64,000 nucleotides of DNA from positions 342,689-406,688 of the forward strand of contig NZ_BSRG01000001.1 of NCBI RefSeq assembly GCF_040363165.1, given 5' to 3'. A program made the translations under genes and the position numbers. Under the pieces are notes generated by a model that saw only the letters and a program-made list of their open reading frames with translations, did no database searches and was not told where the DNA came from. Shown here in pieces: positions 1-10,694 of this stretch; position 1 is the stretch's first letter, and each line of letters begins with the position of its first letter. This DNA is from Thermus sp. LT1-2-5 (GTDB lineage: Bacteria; Deinococcota; Deinococci; Deinococcales; Thermaceae).

Positions 1-282
1 GCCCTGTGGCTGGCCCGAAAGGCGGGGGTGAGGGTCCTTCCCGTGGCCGCCCGGGTGGCCCTGAGGGGGTTTGAGCACCCCGAGGCCTTCCTCCTCCTGG
101 GCCCGCCCCTCGCCCCCGAGGAGGACCTCGGCGCCCGTCTGGGGGGGCTTTTGGCCGAGCTGGACGGCCTCTTGGCCCAAACCCATCCCCGGGCCCTTCC
201 CCCGGGCTTTCAGGAGGTCTTAAGGGGCAGGCGGAGCCTGGAGGAAAGGGTTCGCCCCCTGGTGGAGGCCCTAAGGCGATGA
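1..282 (+). CDS. Acyltransferase (PlsC-like), C-terminal fragment
   Basis: The reading frame is open from the first base, so the gene starts upstream of the window; only the last 93 residues are present. The visible part begins with ALWLARKAGVRVLPVA, which fits the fourth conserved block of PlsC-type 1-acyl-glycerol-phosphate acyltransferases (a hydrophobic run ending in a V-P-V motif), followed by a variable alpha-helical tail. The catalytic HX4D motif would lie outside the window. Its stop overlaps the start of the glycosyltransferase gene as ATGA, so the two are probably co-translated. Next to a glycosyltransferase and a CrtI-type desaturase it could add the fatty acid to a glycosylated carotenoid, as CrtO does in staphyloxanthin synthesis. 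That role is inferred from context; a phospholipid acyltransferase is the alternative. Confidence 0.6.
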   Translation, partial: ALWLARKAGVRVLPVAARVALRGFEHPEAFLLLGPPLAPEEDLGARLGGLLAELDGLLAQTHPRALPPGFQEVLRGRRSLEERVRPLVEALRR

Positions 283-1304
283 CGGGGGACTTCTTCTTCG
301 GCGTCTTCCTCTTCCTCCTCCTCCGCTGGCTTGCCCTCCTCTACAACCTCCTCGCCTTTCCCCAGCTTGCCCCAAGGCCCACCCCCAAGGAGCCCACCGC
401 CTCCCTCCTCGTCCCCGCCCGGAACGAGGCGGAAAACCTCCGCCGCACCCTCCCCACCCTCCTGCGGCAAGGGGCTCTGGAGGTGCTGGTACTGGACGAC
501 GGCTCGGAGGACGGCACCGCCCAGGTGGTCCTGGACTTGGCCAAGGACTGCCCGGGCCTCCGCCTCCTGCGGGGGAAGCCCCTGCCCCAGGGTTGGACGG
601 GGAAGAACTGGGCCTGCTGGCAACTGGCCCAGGAGGCGCGGGGGGAGGTCTTGGTCTTCACCGACGCCGACGTGGCCTGGGGGGAGGGGGCCTTGGGGGG
701 GCTTCTTTCGGTCCTGGAGGAGGTGGAGATGGTTTCCGCCTTGCCCCGGCAGGAGGTGGGAACCCCCCTCCTCGCCCCCGTGCCCTTCGTCATGGGGGGG
801 CTTTTCTCCTTCCTGCCCTATCCTCTCCTCACGGCCCTCCGGGTGGCCAACGGCCAGGTGCTGGCCTTCCGCCGCCAGGCCTACTTCGCCCTTGGGGGGC
901 ACCAGGCGGTGCGGGGCGAGGTGCTGGAGGACGTGGCCTTAGCCCGGCGGGCGGGGCGCTACGGGCTTTACCTGGGGACGGGGCTCTTCTCCGCCCGGAT
1001 GTACCGGGGCTATGGGGAGATGGTGGAGGGGTTTGGCAAGAACTTCCTCGAGGTCCACCTCAAGAACCCCGCCATCCTCCTGGGCTCCTGGTTCTACCAC
1101 CTGGCCCTCTACACCCTCCCTTGGGCCTTTGGGCGGTGGGAGCTCGGCCTCCTGGGGCTTTTGGAAAGGGCCCTGGGGCAGAGGGCCACCGGGGGGGCTC
1201 TTTGGCCCGCCCTCCTGGCCCCTTTGGCCCCTCTTCTCCTGCTTCCCGTCTACCTCCGCGCCCTCCTGCCGGGGAAGCGGTGGAAGGGGCGGGCCTTGCC
1301 CTAG
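279..1304 (+). CDS. Membrane glycosyltransferase family 2 (CrtQ-like)
   Basis: 341 residues. An N-terminal membrane segment (about residues 5-25) is followed by a GT2 catalytic domain opening with SLLVPARNEAENL near residue 43. The acidic pair LDDGSEDGT lies near residue 75 and the DxD-type motif FTDADVAW near residue 126 (the D128 and D130 region), which binds the nucleotide-sugar metal. The C-terminal 80 residues are hydrophobic with two or three likely membrane spans, the arrangement seen in carotenoid glycosyltransferase CrtQ and related enzymes. It overlaps the acyltransferase gene by 4 nt. Thermus carotenoids are zeaxanthin glucoside esters, so glycosylation of a carotenoid end group is a good hypothesis. 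The acceptor is not shown by sequence, and a glycolipid glycosyltransferase remains possible. Confidence 0.75.
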   Translation: MTGDFFFGVFLFLLLRWLALLYNLLAFPQLAPRPTPKEPTASLLVPARNEAENLRRTLPTLLRQGALEVLVLDDGSEDGTAQVVLDLAKDCPGLRLLRGKPLPQGWTGKNWACWQLAQEARGEVLVFTDADVAWGEGALGGLLSVLEEVEMVSALPRQEVGTPLLAPVPFVMGGLFSFLPYPLLTALRVANGQVLAFRRQAYFALGGHQAVRGEVLEDVALARRAGRYGLYLGTGLFSARMYRGYGEMVEGFGKNFLEVHLKNPAILLGSWFYHLALYTLPWAFGRWELGLLGLLERALGQRATGGALWPALLAPLAPLLLLPVYLRALLPGKRWKGRALP

Positions 1305-1325
1305 CACGGGGTAAAATGGGTATCC

Positions 1326-1556
1326 GTGGAAGGGCGAATCGTGGTGGACCCCGAGGTCATGGGCGGTAAGCCCGTGGTGGCCGGCACCCGCATCACCGTG
1401 GAGGAGATCCTCCGCCGCCTAGCGGCTGGGGAGAGCCCTGAGGCCATCCTCGAGGCCTATCCCCACTTGACGCCAGAAGGCTTGCGGGCTGCCCTGCGCT
1501 ACGCCGCCGAAGCCCTGAGCGGGGAGCGCATCTACCCTTATCCGGAAAAGGTGTGA
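1326..1556 (+). CDS. DUF433 antitoxin-like protein
   Basis: 76 residues from a GTG start. The sequence carries the DUF433 signature: MGGKPVVAGTRITVEEIL near the start, then a short helix-turn-helix-like part (ILEAYPHLTPEGLRAALRYA). DUF433 proteins are commonly small DNA-binding antitoxins paired with PIN-like DUF5615 toxins. The stop overlaps the GTG start of the next gene by 4 nt, the usual antitoxin-first order of type II modules. It would bind and neutralise the downstream protein and repress its own promoter; that is family knowledge, not seen here. The pair sits between a glycosyltransferase and a carotenoid desaturase, all on the same strand, so it looks like an insertion into a metabolic operon. 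Confidence 0.8.
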   Translation: MEGRIVVDPEVMGGKPVVAGTRITVEEILRRLAAGESPEAILEAYPHLTPEGLRAALRYAAEALSGERIYPYPEKV

Positions 1557-1924
1557 AGGTCCTCGCAGACGAGGGCGTGGACTTCCCCATCGTGCGACGC
1601 CTAAGGAGATGGGGCCTTGAGGTCCTCTACGTGGCCGAGCTGGCCCCGGGGGCCAAGGACCACGAAGTCGTCGCCCTGGCCAAGGAGGAGGGAGCGCTCT
1701 TGGTCACCACGGACAAGGACTTCGGCGAGCTGGCCTTCCGCAAGGGCTCAGCCCCGGGGGGTGTGCTCCTTCTCCGGTTGGAAGGCCTCAGCGCCCAAGC
1801 GAAGGCCGACCGGGTACTGTGGGCCCTCGTCCACCACGGCGAGGACTTGGTGGGGGCCTTCTCCGTTCTGGAAAGGGATCGGTTACGTATCCGAAGGCTT
1901 CCTGGAAGCGGAGCGAAAGCCTGA
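1553..1924 (+). CDS. DUF5615 PIN-like toxin
   Basis: 123 residues from a GTG start overlapping the antitoxin stop. The N-terminus MKVLADEGVDFPIVRRLRR and the motif LLVTTDKDFGELAF (around residue 50) match the DUF5615/Mut7-C PIN-like fold. Acidic residues at D6, E7, D55 and D57 are placed like the metal ligands of PIN nucleases. Predicted to be an RNase toxin held in check by the upstream DUF433 protein. The last dozen residues (RIRRLPGSGAKA) are basic and probably disordered. Substrate specificity cannot be read from the sequence. There are 57 nt between its stop and the start of the desaturase gene, so read-through into the carotenoid genes is possible. Confidence 0.8.
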   Translation: MKVLADEGVDFPIVRRLRRWGLEVLYVAELAPGAKDHEVVALAKEEGALLVTTDKDFGELAFRKGSAPGGVLLLRLEGLSAQAKADRVLWALVHHGEDLVGAFSVLERDRLRIRRLPGSGAKA

Positions 1925-1981
1925 CCCGCCGCCTGTAGCCCGCCCCGCAATCCTGCCCCGCCCATGGGGTAATCTCCTCCC

Positions 1982-4563
<2,582 letters not shown>

Positions 4564-4571
4564 CCCCTCGG

Positions 4572-4604
4572 GTTTTCACACGGCTTTCACAGACCTGCCA
4601 TAAT
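4572..4604 (+). promoter_or_regulatory. Promoter with tandem 11-bp Pho-box-like repeats
   Basis: Two adjacent 11-bp units, GTTTTCACACG (4572-4582) and GCTTTCACAGA (4583-4593), share the heptamer TTTCACA with a 4-nt spacer. An extended -10 follows at 4596-4604 (TG-C-CATAAT), about 7 nt after the second heptamer. Direct repeats with an 11-bp period in place of a -35 element are the layout of PhoB-type (OmpR family) activator sites. The same pair occurs upstream of the third DUF11 gene. Assignment to PhoB is inference. Confidence 0.5.
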
Positions 4605-4624
4605 ACTAGGGAGCGAGGTGAGGT

Positions 4625-5113
4625 ATGCGCAGGTTCTTGCCGCTCCTTGGTTTCTTGCTCCTTCTCATCGCCCTGGCCCAGGCCCTCAACCTGGACCTAA
4701 AGCCCTACCTGGTAAGGGTAGTGGAGGGCAAGGAGGTTTACGAGGAAAACCCCGTGGCGGTGAAGCCCGGGGACATCCTAGAGTGGCGCCTTGTGGCGGA
4801 AAACCGCTCGCAAGGGGCGCTCCGCCAGGTAACGCTCGTCATCCCCATCCCCACGGAAACCGTCTACCTGGAGGGGAGCGCCAAGCTCCTCTCCCTAAAC
4901 GGAGCCACCATCCGCCCGGAGTTTAGCTTTGACGGGGGCAAGACCTTCGGTGTCCCGCCCCTCAAGAAGCGGGTCCGGGTGGTGGAAAACGGGAAGGAGG
5001 TGGAAAGGGAAGTGGAAGTGAAGCCAGAAGAGTACACGCACGTCAGGTGGCTCGTACCCGAGCTACCCAAAGGGGCCAAGGTACAGGTATCCTTGCGCAC
5101 CGCCGTTCGTTAA
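4625..5113 (+). CDS. Small secreted DUF11-like protein
   Basis: 162 residues, the first gene of the surface-protein locus. Residues 1-20 form a classical signal peptide (basic MRR, a leucine-rich core, then ALAQA). The rest is a single all-beta domain resembling one DUF11 unit: AVKPGDILEWRLVAENRS matches the repeat opening (GDxLxYxLxxxN) and the end KGAKVQVSLRTAVR matches the closing strand. It lacks the long repeats of its neighbours and has no anchor or cysteine. Only 11 nt separate its stop from the next gene's start, so the two form an operon. It may be a structural subunit, a cap or a periplasmic partner of the larger proteins; nothing in the sequence decides which. Confidence 0.75.
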   Translation: MRRFLPLLGFLLLLIALAQALNLDLKPYLVRVVEGKEVYEENPVAVKPGDILEWRLVAENRSQGALRQVTLVIPIPTETVYLEGSAKLLSLNGATIRPEFSFDGGKTFGVPPLKKRVRVVENGKEVEREVEVKPEEYTHVRWLVPELPKGAKVQVSLRTAVR

Positions 5114-5124
5114 GGAGGTCAAGG

Positions 5125-7893
5125 ATGAAGGGAAAGAAGACGCCTATCGCATGGCTTTTAGTCTTAGGACTCGCTTTTGTCCTGAGCCTGGCCTGGGCCA
5201 TGACCCCAGCGGGGACGGCCATCAGCAACCAAGCCTCTGCCAGCTACATCGACTCCGCTGGCCAGCCCAGGACCACCACGTCCAACCTGGTCACCACCAT
5301 CGTTCAGCAGGTCTATAGCTTCACCATCGCCCCAAACGGCACGGAAGCCAACCCGGGCCAGACCCGTAGCGGCTTGCCCGGGGCCCAGGTGCTCTTCAAC
5401 TACACCGTTACCAACAACGGCAACGGCACGGACACCATTAACCTGAGTACCACCCAGGGCACGAACGACGGCTTTGACCTGCTCAACGTCCTCATCTACC
5501 TGGACAGCAACTGCAACGGCAACGTGGACGCCGGGGAAACCCAGGTGACCAACGTCACCTTGGCGGCGGGGACCCAAGCCTGCGTGATCGTGGCGGCCAC
5601 CATCCCCGCCACCGCCACTAACGGCCAGTACGGCAACCTGAACCTCGCCGGCACCTCCCAGGGCGATACCACCGTCACGGACACGGACAACTGGGCCCGG
5701 ACCACCGCCACCACCGCCGCCGCCCTCACTGCCTTCAAGGCGGCTTCCCCCAGCGGGAACGTGGCCCCAGGCGCCACCATCACCTACACCATCTCCGGGA
5801 GCAACACGGGCGGGAGCCCAGCCTACGGCTATTCCGTCACCGTGGACGGGCAAAGCAAGACGGGCATCCTGGTGGAGGACGTGATCCCCTCTGGCCTTGT
5901 GGTGAGCCAGATGCCCACGGGCTCCGCCGGCGCCGGCACCGTGCGCTACGTCTACTACGACGGCACCGCCTGGGTCACCCTCACCAGCAGCATGCTCCCC
6001 ATCAGCGGCGACGGCACCAAGAAGATCGGCATGCTCATCGAGGGCACGGGGGCTTTCTTCCCGCAAGGGGCGCAGTACACCTTTAGCTTCCAGGCTCAGG
6101 TGCCTGCCAACGCCCCCTCCGGCTCCACCTACACCAACAGCGCCACGGTCCGCTTCGACGCCAACGGGGACGGCGACGCCAGCGACCCCGGCGAGTCCTT
6201 GGCCACCAACACCACCAGCAACACCGTGGGTGCCGCCTACAACGTGGTGGTGGGTCCCTACGGGTATCCCCAGGGCGGGGCGAGCGGTAGCTATGTCGCC
6301 GGCGGCTACACGGTGAACCAGAGCGGGGATACCCAAACTATCTCCTCCGCCACAGCGGGGACCACCGTCCTTTTCCGCCACACCCTGCGGAACACCGGGA
6401 ACGCCCAGGACAGCTACACCTTGAGCGTTTCCGGCGCTCCTTCCGGCTGGACGTGCCAGATGGTGGCCGACGACCTCACCACCCCCATCAACGGCCCCGT
6501 GGGGCCGGTGAGCGCGGGCGGGGACTACAGCTTCGCCGTGAAGTGCAGCATCCCTGCCAACTACACGGGCGGTCCTGTGAACCTTACGGTCACCGCTACC
6601 AGCGTGAACGACCCCAACAAATCCGACACGACCCAGGACACGGTCCAGGCGGTGGCGGACGGGTTCCGGTTCGACCTCTACGGCGGTGTGAACGGCTACC
6701 CGCCCTACACGCAGGTCCAGACCTCCAACGGCACCAACTACACCTCTGACGACACCACGACCCCGACTCGCGTCATCTACCAGTCCGGGACCACCTACCC
6801 CTCCGCCAACCCCGGCGGCTCCGTGGTCTACCGCCTCCGGGTCAAGAACCTGAACCCCAACGGGCTCGCCGACAACTACCAGCTCATCGTTACCCCCCAG
6901 ACGGGGAACTTCAGCAACGTCGTGGACAGCGTCCTCTTCTACGCCGACGCTAACGACGACGGCATCCCGGATGGAGCTCCCATCGCCAACACCGGCCTGG
7001 TGAACCCGAACCAGGAGTTCAAGTTCCTAGCGGTGGTCACCCTTAAGGGAACGGCTCCCCCGGGCGGCGTGGGTTTCAACTTCGAAGCCAAGAGCACCCA
7101 GTCCAGCGCCGAGCCCTTAGACTACGCCTACACCGAGATCTGGGTGAACCTCATCGCCCAGGTGACCCTGGACCCCGACCGCTCCGGCACGGTGACGAGC
7201 CCGGGCACCATCGTCTACACCCACACCCTCCTCAACAACTCCAACGCCCCCGCCCACTGCGATATCGCCGGCTCGGGCGGCGCCTACGGCTGGACCTACC
7301 AGTACTCCACCGACGGCACCAACTGGTACGGCGGCCTTGCGGACGTGTACGTGGCCCCCAACGGCGGCACCACCACCATCTACGTCCGGGTCATCGTCCC
7401 CGCTGGGGAGCCCGTGGGCCGCATCGACACCAATACCCTCACCGCCAACTGCGATGTGACCACCGGGACCCCCAACAACACCTACGACGCCACGGACGCC
7501 GCCACGGAAACCACCACCATCGTGGGCGGGGAGCTTAGGCTCACCAAGGCGGTGGACAAGGCAAGCGCTACGCCGGGCGAGAACCTCACCTACACCATCG
7601 TGGCCGAGAACATCGGCACCGGGAACCTGAGCAAGGTCATCGTCTCCGACCCCATCCCGAGCTACACCACCTTCCAGAGCGTGAGCGCCACGGCGTCGGG
7701 CTTCCCCGCCGGGGCCCAGGTCCTCTACTCCACGGACGGCACCACCTGGAGCACCTCCGCACCCCCCTCCGTGTCCACGGGCGGCGCGGTCTACGTGGGC
7801 GTGGACACGAACGGGGACGGCAACATCACCAACGCCGACGTGATGCCGCCCGCGGCTAGGATCACCATCACCCTGGTGGTGCAGGTGCAGTAG
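5125..7893 (+). CDS. Secreted DUF11-repeat surface protein
   Basis: 922 residues. The ATG at 5125 is chosen because it follows a strong ribosome binding site (AAGGAGGT at 5112-5119) and is directly followed by a signal peptide (residues 1 to about 26, ending SLAWA); earlier in-frame starts lie inside the upstream gene. The mature protein is rich in Thr, Asn, Ser and Gly and consists of DUF11-type beta-sandwich repeats, the last one beginning GGELRLTKAVDKASATPGE. Four acidic loops resembling calcium-binding DxNxDG turns occur near residues 125, 343, 606 and 893. Only a few cysteines, no LPXTG and no S-layer homology domain. The N-terminus after the signal (TPAGTAISNQA) recurs in the 8004 gene, so the two are paralogues. 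Probably a cell-surface or envelope structural protein. Confidence 0.8.
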   Translation: MKGKKTPIAWLLVLGLAFVLSLAWAMTPAGTAISNQASASYIDSAGQPRTTTSNLVTTIVQQVYSFTIAPNGTEANPGQTRSGLPGAQVLFNYTVTNNGNGTDTINLSTTQGTNDGFDLLNVLIYLDSNCNGNVDAGETQVTNVTLAAGTQACVIVAATIPATATNGQYGNLNLAGTSQGDTTVTDTDNWARTTATTAAALTAFKAASPSGNVAPGATITYTISGSNTGGSPAYGYSVTVDGQSKTGILVEDVIPSGLVVSQMPTGSAGAGTVRYVYYDGTAWVTLTSSMLPISGDGTKKIGMLIEGTGAFFPQGAQYTFSFQAQVPANAPSGSTYTNSATVRFDANGDGDASDPGESLATNTTSNTVGAAYNVVVGPYGYPQGGASGSYVAGGYTVNQSGDTQTISSATAGTTVLFRHTLRNTGNAQDSYTLSVSGAPSGWTCQMVADDLTTPINGPVGPVSAGGDYSFAVKCSIPANYTGGPVNLTVTATSVNDPNKSDTTQDTVQAVADGFRFDLYGGVNGYPPYTQVQTSNGTNYTSDDTTTPTRVIYQSGTTYPSANPGGSVVYRLRVKNLNPNGLADNYQLIVTPQTGNFSNVVDSVLFYADANDDGIPDGAPIANTGLVNPNQEFKFLAVVTLKGTAPPGGVGFNFEAKSTQSSAEPLDYAYTEIWVNLIAQVTLDPDRSGTVTSPGTIVYTHTLLNNSNAPAHCDIAGSGGAYGWTYQYSTDGTNWYGGLADVYVAPNGGTTTIYVRVIVPAGEPVGRIDTNTLTANCDVTTGTPNNTYDATDAATETTTIVGGELRLTKAVDKASATPGENLTYTIVAENIGTGNLSKVIVSDPIPSYTTFQSVSATASGFPAGAQVLYSTDGTTWSTSAPPSVSTGGAVYVGVDTNGDGNITNADVMPPAARITITLVVQVQ

Positions 7894-7900
7894 CCCCAAA

Positions 7901-7935
7901 GCCCGCCCCGGGGTTTCCCGGGGCGGGCCCTTTAA
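7901..7935 (+). terminator. Rho-independent terminator between the two DUF11 operons
   Basis: A perfect 12-bp stem, GCCCGCCCCGGG (7901-7912) pairing with CCCGGGGCGGGC (7917-7928), closes a 4-nt loop and is followed by CCTTT. It lies 8 nt after the stop of the 922-residue gene. It separates the first two genes of the surface locus from the next three and implies that those have their own promoter. Confidence 0.85.
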
Positions 7936-7960
7936 AAACCGAGAAACGCTTTTGAGAAGT

Positions 7961-7994
7961 GCTTTCACAAGGTTTTCATAGGGACCGAGGAGGG
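7961..7994 (+). promoter_or_regulatory. Tandem 11-bp repeat and ribosome binding site before second DUF11 operon
   Basis: GCTTTCACAAG (7961-7971) and GTTTTCATAGG (7972-7982) repeat the 11-bp unit seen at 4572-4593, in the same orientation. A purine-rich ribosome binding site, GAGGAGGG, lies at 7987-7994, 9 nt before the ATG at 8004. I cannot place a convincing -10 downstream. The transcript must start before 7987, so this copy overlaps the core promoter and could act differently from the first. Confidence 0.4.
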
Positions 7995-8003
7995 TGAATA
8001 CAG

Positions 8004-10694
8004 ATGAAGGGGATCAAAAGGCGGTGGAAAAGGAAATGGGAAGGCTTAGAAGGGGCGCTTGCCCTTTTCCTCGCCCTCCTCTCCTCCTTCGCCCTGGCCC
8101 TCACCCCGGCTGGCGCGGTGATCCGCAACCAGGCCCTAGCCCAAGTTGGGGAAGAGCGCTACCTCTCCAACGTCGTGGAAACGGTGGTAGAGGCCCTTTG
8201 CGTTCCCCTCCTCGGGCCTAACGGCACCCAAGCCGCCCCCGGCCTGGAAGCCCCCGGGAATCCGGGGGGTTACGCCTACCTCCCCTACCTCCTGAGCAAC
8301 GGGGGTAACGCCCCCTTCACCTTCACCCTGGGGCACCTCCTGGGACCCCGGGACTTCGACCCGGAAGAGGTCCTCTTTTTCCAGGACTTGAACGGGGACG
8401 CTCTCCCCGATGGTGGCCCCATCCTCGAGGCTACCTTGGCCATGGGGGAAAGCCGCCGCCTGGTCCTGCGGGTGAAGCTCCCAGCCCAGGCCTCGGGAAG
8501 CCTCCTCCTCACCCCCTTGGCCCGCTGCCCGGGTGGGGAGGAAGACCGGGAGAACTGGGCTCGGGTGCGGGCGGCGATGGGTCCCGCCTTGCAGGTGGAA
8601 AAGGCCATGACGCCCACCGCCCTCCCTGGTGAGGAGGTGGCGGTGCGCCTAAGGGTGCGGAACCTGGGGGATGCGGAGGCCCGCAACGTCACCTTAGAAG
8701 ACCTTCCCCTCCCCTTCCCCTTCGTGCCCGGCTCCGCCAGCGCCCCTAAGGGCCAGATCGCCTACTATGACGGCGCCAGCTGGTCCCCCACGGAACCCCC
8801 TTCCGTGCAGGGGGTGCGCCTCAGCTTGGCGCGGCTTCTTCCCGGGGAGGAAGCCCTCCTCACCTTCCGCCTGCGGGTGCCGGAGGGCACACCCCCGGGG
8901 GAGGTGGAAAACCGAGCGGTGGCCCGGGGCGATGGGGGCCCGGCGGAGGGCAGGGCCGTGACCCGGGTCCTTCTCCTCCACCGCCACCACCTGGGGCCCC
9001 AGGGCAACCCCCGGGCCCTTCCCGGCGGGGAGGGCTCTGCCGATGACCGCCAGGCGGGAAGGGCCCTGGCCGGGCAACCCTTCTGCTTCCTCCACACCCT
9101 GGAAAACGCCGGAACCGCCCCGGACAGCTACGCCCTGCGGGTGGAGGGGGTGCCCCAGGGCGTGAGCGCCTGGCTGGAAAACCCGGACGGCACGCCCCTA
9201 CCGCTTTCCTTGGCCCTCGAGGCGGGCGCCCGCAAGGACTTCCGGGTCTGCTACCTAGCCCAAGAGGCGGCGAGCTTCACCGCCCGGGTGGTGGCCCGCT
9301 CCCAGGCCACGGGGGCGGAAAACGCCACCTGGAACAGCCTGGAGGTGGCCCCCAAAGGGACCCTCACCCTCCTCAAGGAGGCGGACCCCGCCCCCGGCAC
9401 CACCCTGCGGCCTGGGCAGGAGGTGACCTACACCTTACGGGTGCAAAACGCCTTCGCCCCCCTTTCCCAGGGGGTGGTGGAGGACGCCTTGAGCCCCCAT
9501 TTGGAGTTCTTGGAGGCTTCCCACGGGGGCGCCTACGATCCCGCGGGCCACAAGGTGGTGTGGCGCCTTCACCCCCTGCCCCTTGGGGAAACCCTCCTCA
9601 CCCTGCGGGTGCGGGTACGGGCGGAGGCCCCGGACGATGCCCTGGTGGAAAACGCCTTCCTCCTCCGGGCCAAGGAGGTGCCGAACCCCGTGGCCTCCAA
9701 CCCGGTGCGCCACCCCGTCTTCGGCGTGAACCTCCTCCTGCGAAAGGAGGTGGGCCCGAAGGAAGCCCGCATCGGCGACCTCCTCACCTACCGCCTCATC
9801 CTGGAAAACCCCTCCACCGCCCCCCTCACCGTGCGCCTGGTGGACACCCCACCCCCTGGCACCCGCTACGAGCCCGGCACCGCCCTCTTGGGGTGCGGGG
9901 AGAAGAGGCCCCAAGAGCCCGAGATCCTGGAAGGAAGGCTGGTGTGGGATGGGCTTTCCCTGCCCGGCGGGGGCCGGGTCTGCCTGGAGTACCGCCTCCG
10001 GGTTCTGCCCGGGGCCCCAGAGGAGCTGGTGAACATCGCCGAAGCCCTGGGGGTGAGCGGCCAGGGGGCGGTGACGGCAAGCGGTAAGGCCCAGGCCCTG
10101 GCCAAGCTGGGCCTTGGGCCCTTCGCCCTGGGCGGGGTGCTCCTGGGCCGGGTGTTCCTGGACCTGGACGATAACGGGGTCTATAGCCCAGGGGATATCC
10201 CCCTTCCCGGGGCCAGGGTCCTCTTGGCCAACGGCCTTCAGGCCCTCACCGACGCGGCGGGGCGCTACGCCTTCCGCCACCTGGCGGGGCTTCACCAGGT
10301 GATGCTGGATCCCGCCTCCGCCCCCTTCCCGCCCCGCCCCATGCCGGAAAACCTGGAGGAGGGGTATCGCAAGCGGGCCCTGGTCCAGGGGGCCACGGTG
10401 GTGGACTTCCCCCTCTGCCCCCCCAAGGGCTTCGTGGGGGTGGAGCGCTCCACCACCTTGCGCATGGGTCCCCTGGTGGTGGAAAAGCGTCTTCTTCGCC
10501 TCGGGGAAAAGCGGATGGTGGAGCTCCGCCTAAGGAGCGCCGAGTCTCTGCCCGAGTTCACCCTCACCGACCCTCTGCCCGAGGGAGGAGTCAAGACCTT
10601 CTCCTATCCCGAGTTCGCGGGGGAGGAAACCCTGGTCTACGAGGTGGAGGAAGCCCGCCTCACCGACCCCGAGGTGCGCTGGAGGTACCCATGA
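8004..10694 (+). CDS. Secreted DUF11-repeat protein with SdrD-B-like domain
   Basis: 896 residues. The N-terminus is a long, strongly basic signal peptide (MKGIKRRWKRKW, then a hydrophobic core to about residue 33). The mature start TPAGAVIRNQA matches the 922-residue paralogue, and both carry an acidic DxNxD loop at nearly the same place (about residue 126 here). DUF11-type repeats follow near residues 195-300, 450-545 and 565-670, for example KEVGPKEARIGDLLTYRL. Near residue 709-770 a domain starting GVLLGRVFLDLDDNGVYSPG resembles the SdrD-B/Cna-B fold with its acidic calcium turn. Cysteines are few. The stop overlaps the next start by 4 nt, so it is translationally coupled to the giant barrel protein. 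Confidence 0.8.
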   Translation: MKGIKRRWKRKWEGLEGALALFLALLSSFALALTPAGAVIRNQALAQVGEERYLSNVVETVVEALCVPLLGPNGTQAAPGLEAPGNPGGYAYLPYLLSNGGNAPFTFTLGHLLGPRDFDPEEVLFFQDLNGDALPDGGPILEATLAMGESRRLVLRVKLPAQASGSLLLTPLARCPGGEEDRENWARVRAAMGPALQVEKAMTPTALPGEEVAVRLRVRNLGDAEARNVTLEDLPLPFPFVPGSASAPKGQIAYYDGASWSPTEPPSVQGVRLSLARLLPGEEALLTFRLRVPEGTPPGEVENRAVARGDGGPAEGRAVTRVLLLHRHHLGPQGNPRALPGGEGSADDRQAGRALAGQPFCFLHTLENAGTAPDSYALRVEGVPQGVSAWLENPDGTPLPLSLALEAGARKDFRVCYLAQEAASFTARVVARSQATGAENATWNSLEVAPKGTLTLLKEADPAPGTTLRPGQEVTYTLRVQNAFAPLSQGVVEDALSPHLEFLEASHGGAYDPAGHKVVWRLHPLPLGETLLTLRVRVRAEAPDDALVENAFLLRAKEVPNPVASNPVRHPVFGVNLLLRKEVGPKEARIGDLLTYRLILENPSTAPLTVRLVDTPPPGTRYEPGTALLGCGEKRPQEPEILEGRLVWDGLSLPGGGRVCLEYRLRVLPGAPEELVNIAEALGVSGQGAVTASGKAQALAKLGLGPFALGGVLLGRVFLDLDDNGVYSPGDIPLPGARVLLANGLQALTDAAGRYAFRHLAGLHQVMLDPASAPFPPRPMPENLEEGYRKRALVQGATVVDFPLCPPKGFVGVERSTTLRMGPLVVEKRLLRLGEKRMVELRLRSAESLPEFTLTDPLPEGGVKTFSYPEFAGEETLVYEVEEARLTDPEVRWRYP

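Noticed and set aside
5047..5124. Longer start for the 922-residue surface protein
   Set aside because: The extra 26 residues lie inside the upstream gene and would bury the signal peptide; the ATG at 5125 has a strong ribosome binding site.
7901..7928. Operator-type palindrome after the 922-residue gene
   Set aside because: The perfect GC stem with a 4-nt loop and T-run placed 8 nt after a stop codon is better explained as an intrinsic terminator.
8380..8420. Dockerin-like calcium repeats (cellulosome type)
   Set aside because: Single DxNxD loops occur, but not the paired 22-residue dockerin repeats with their helices; no cohesin-like partner is seen.
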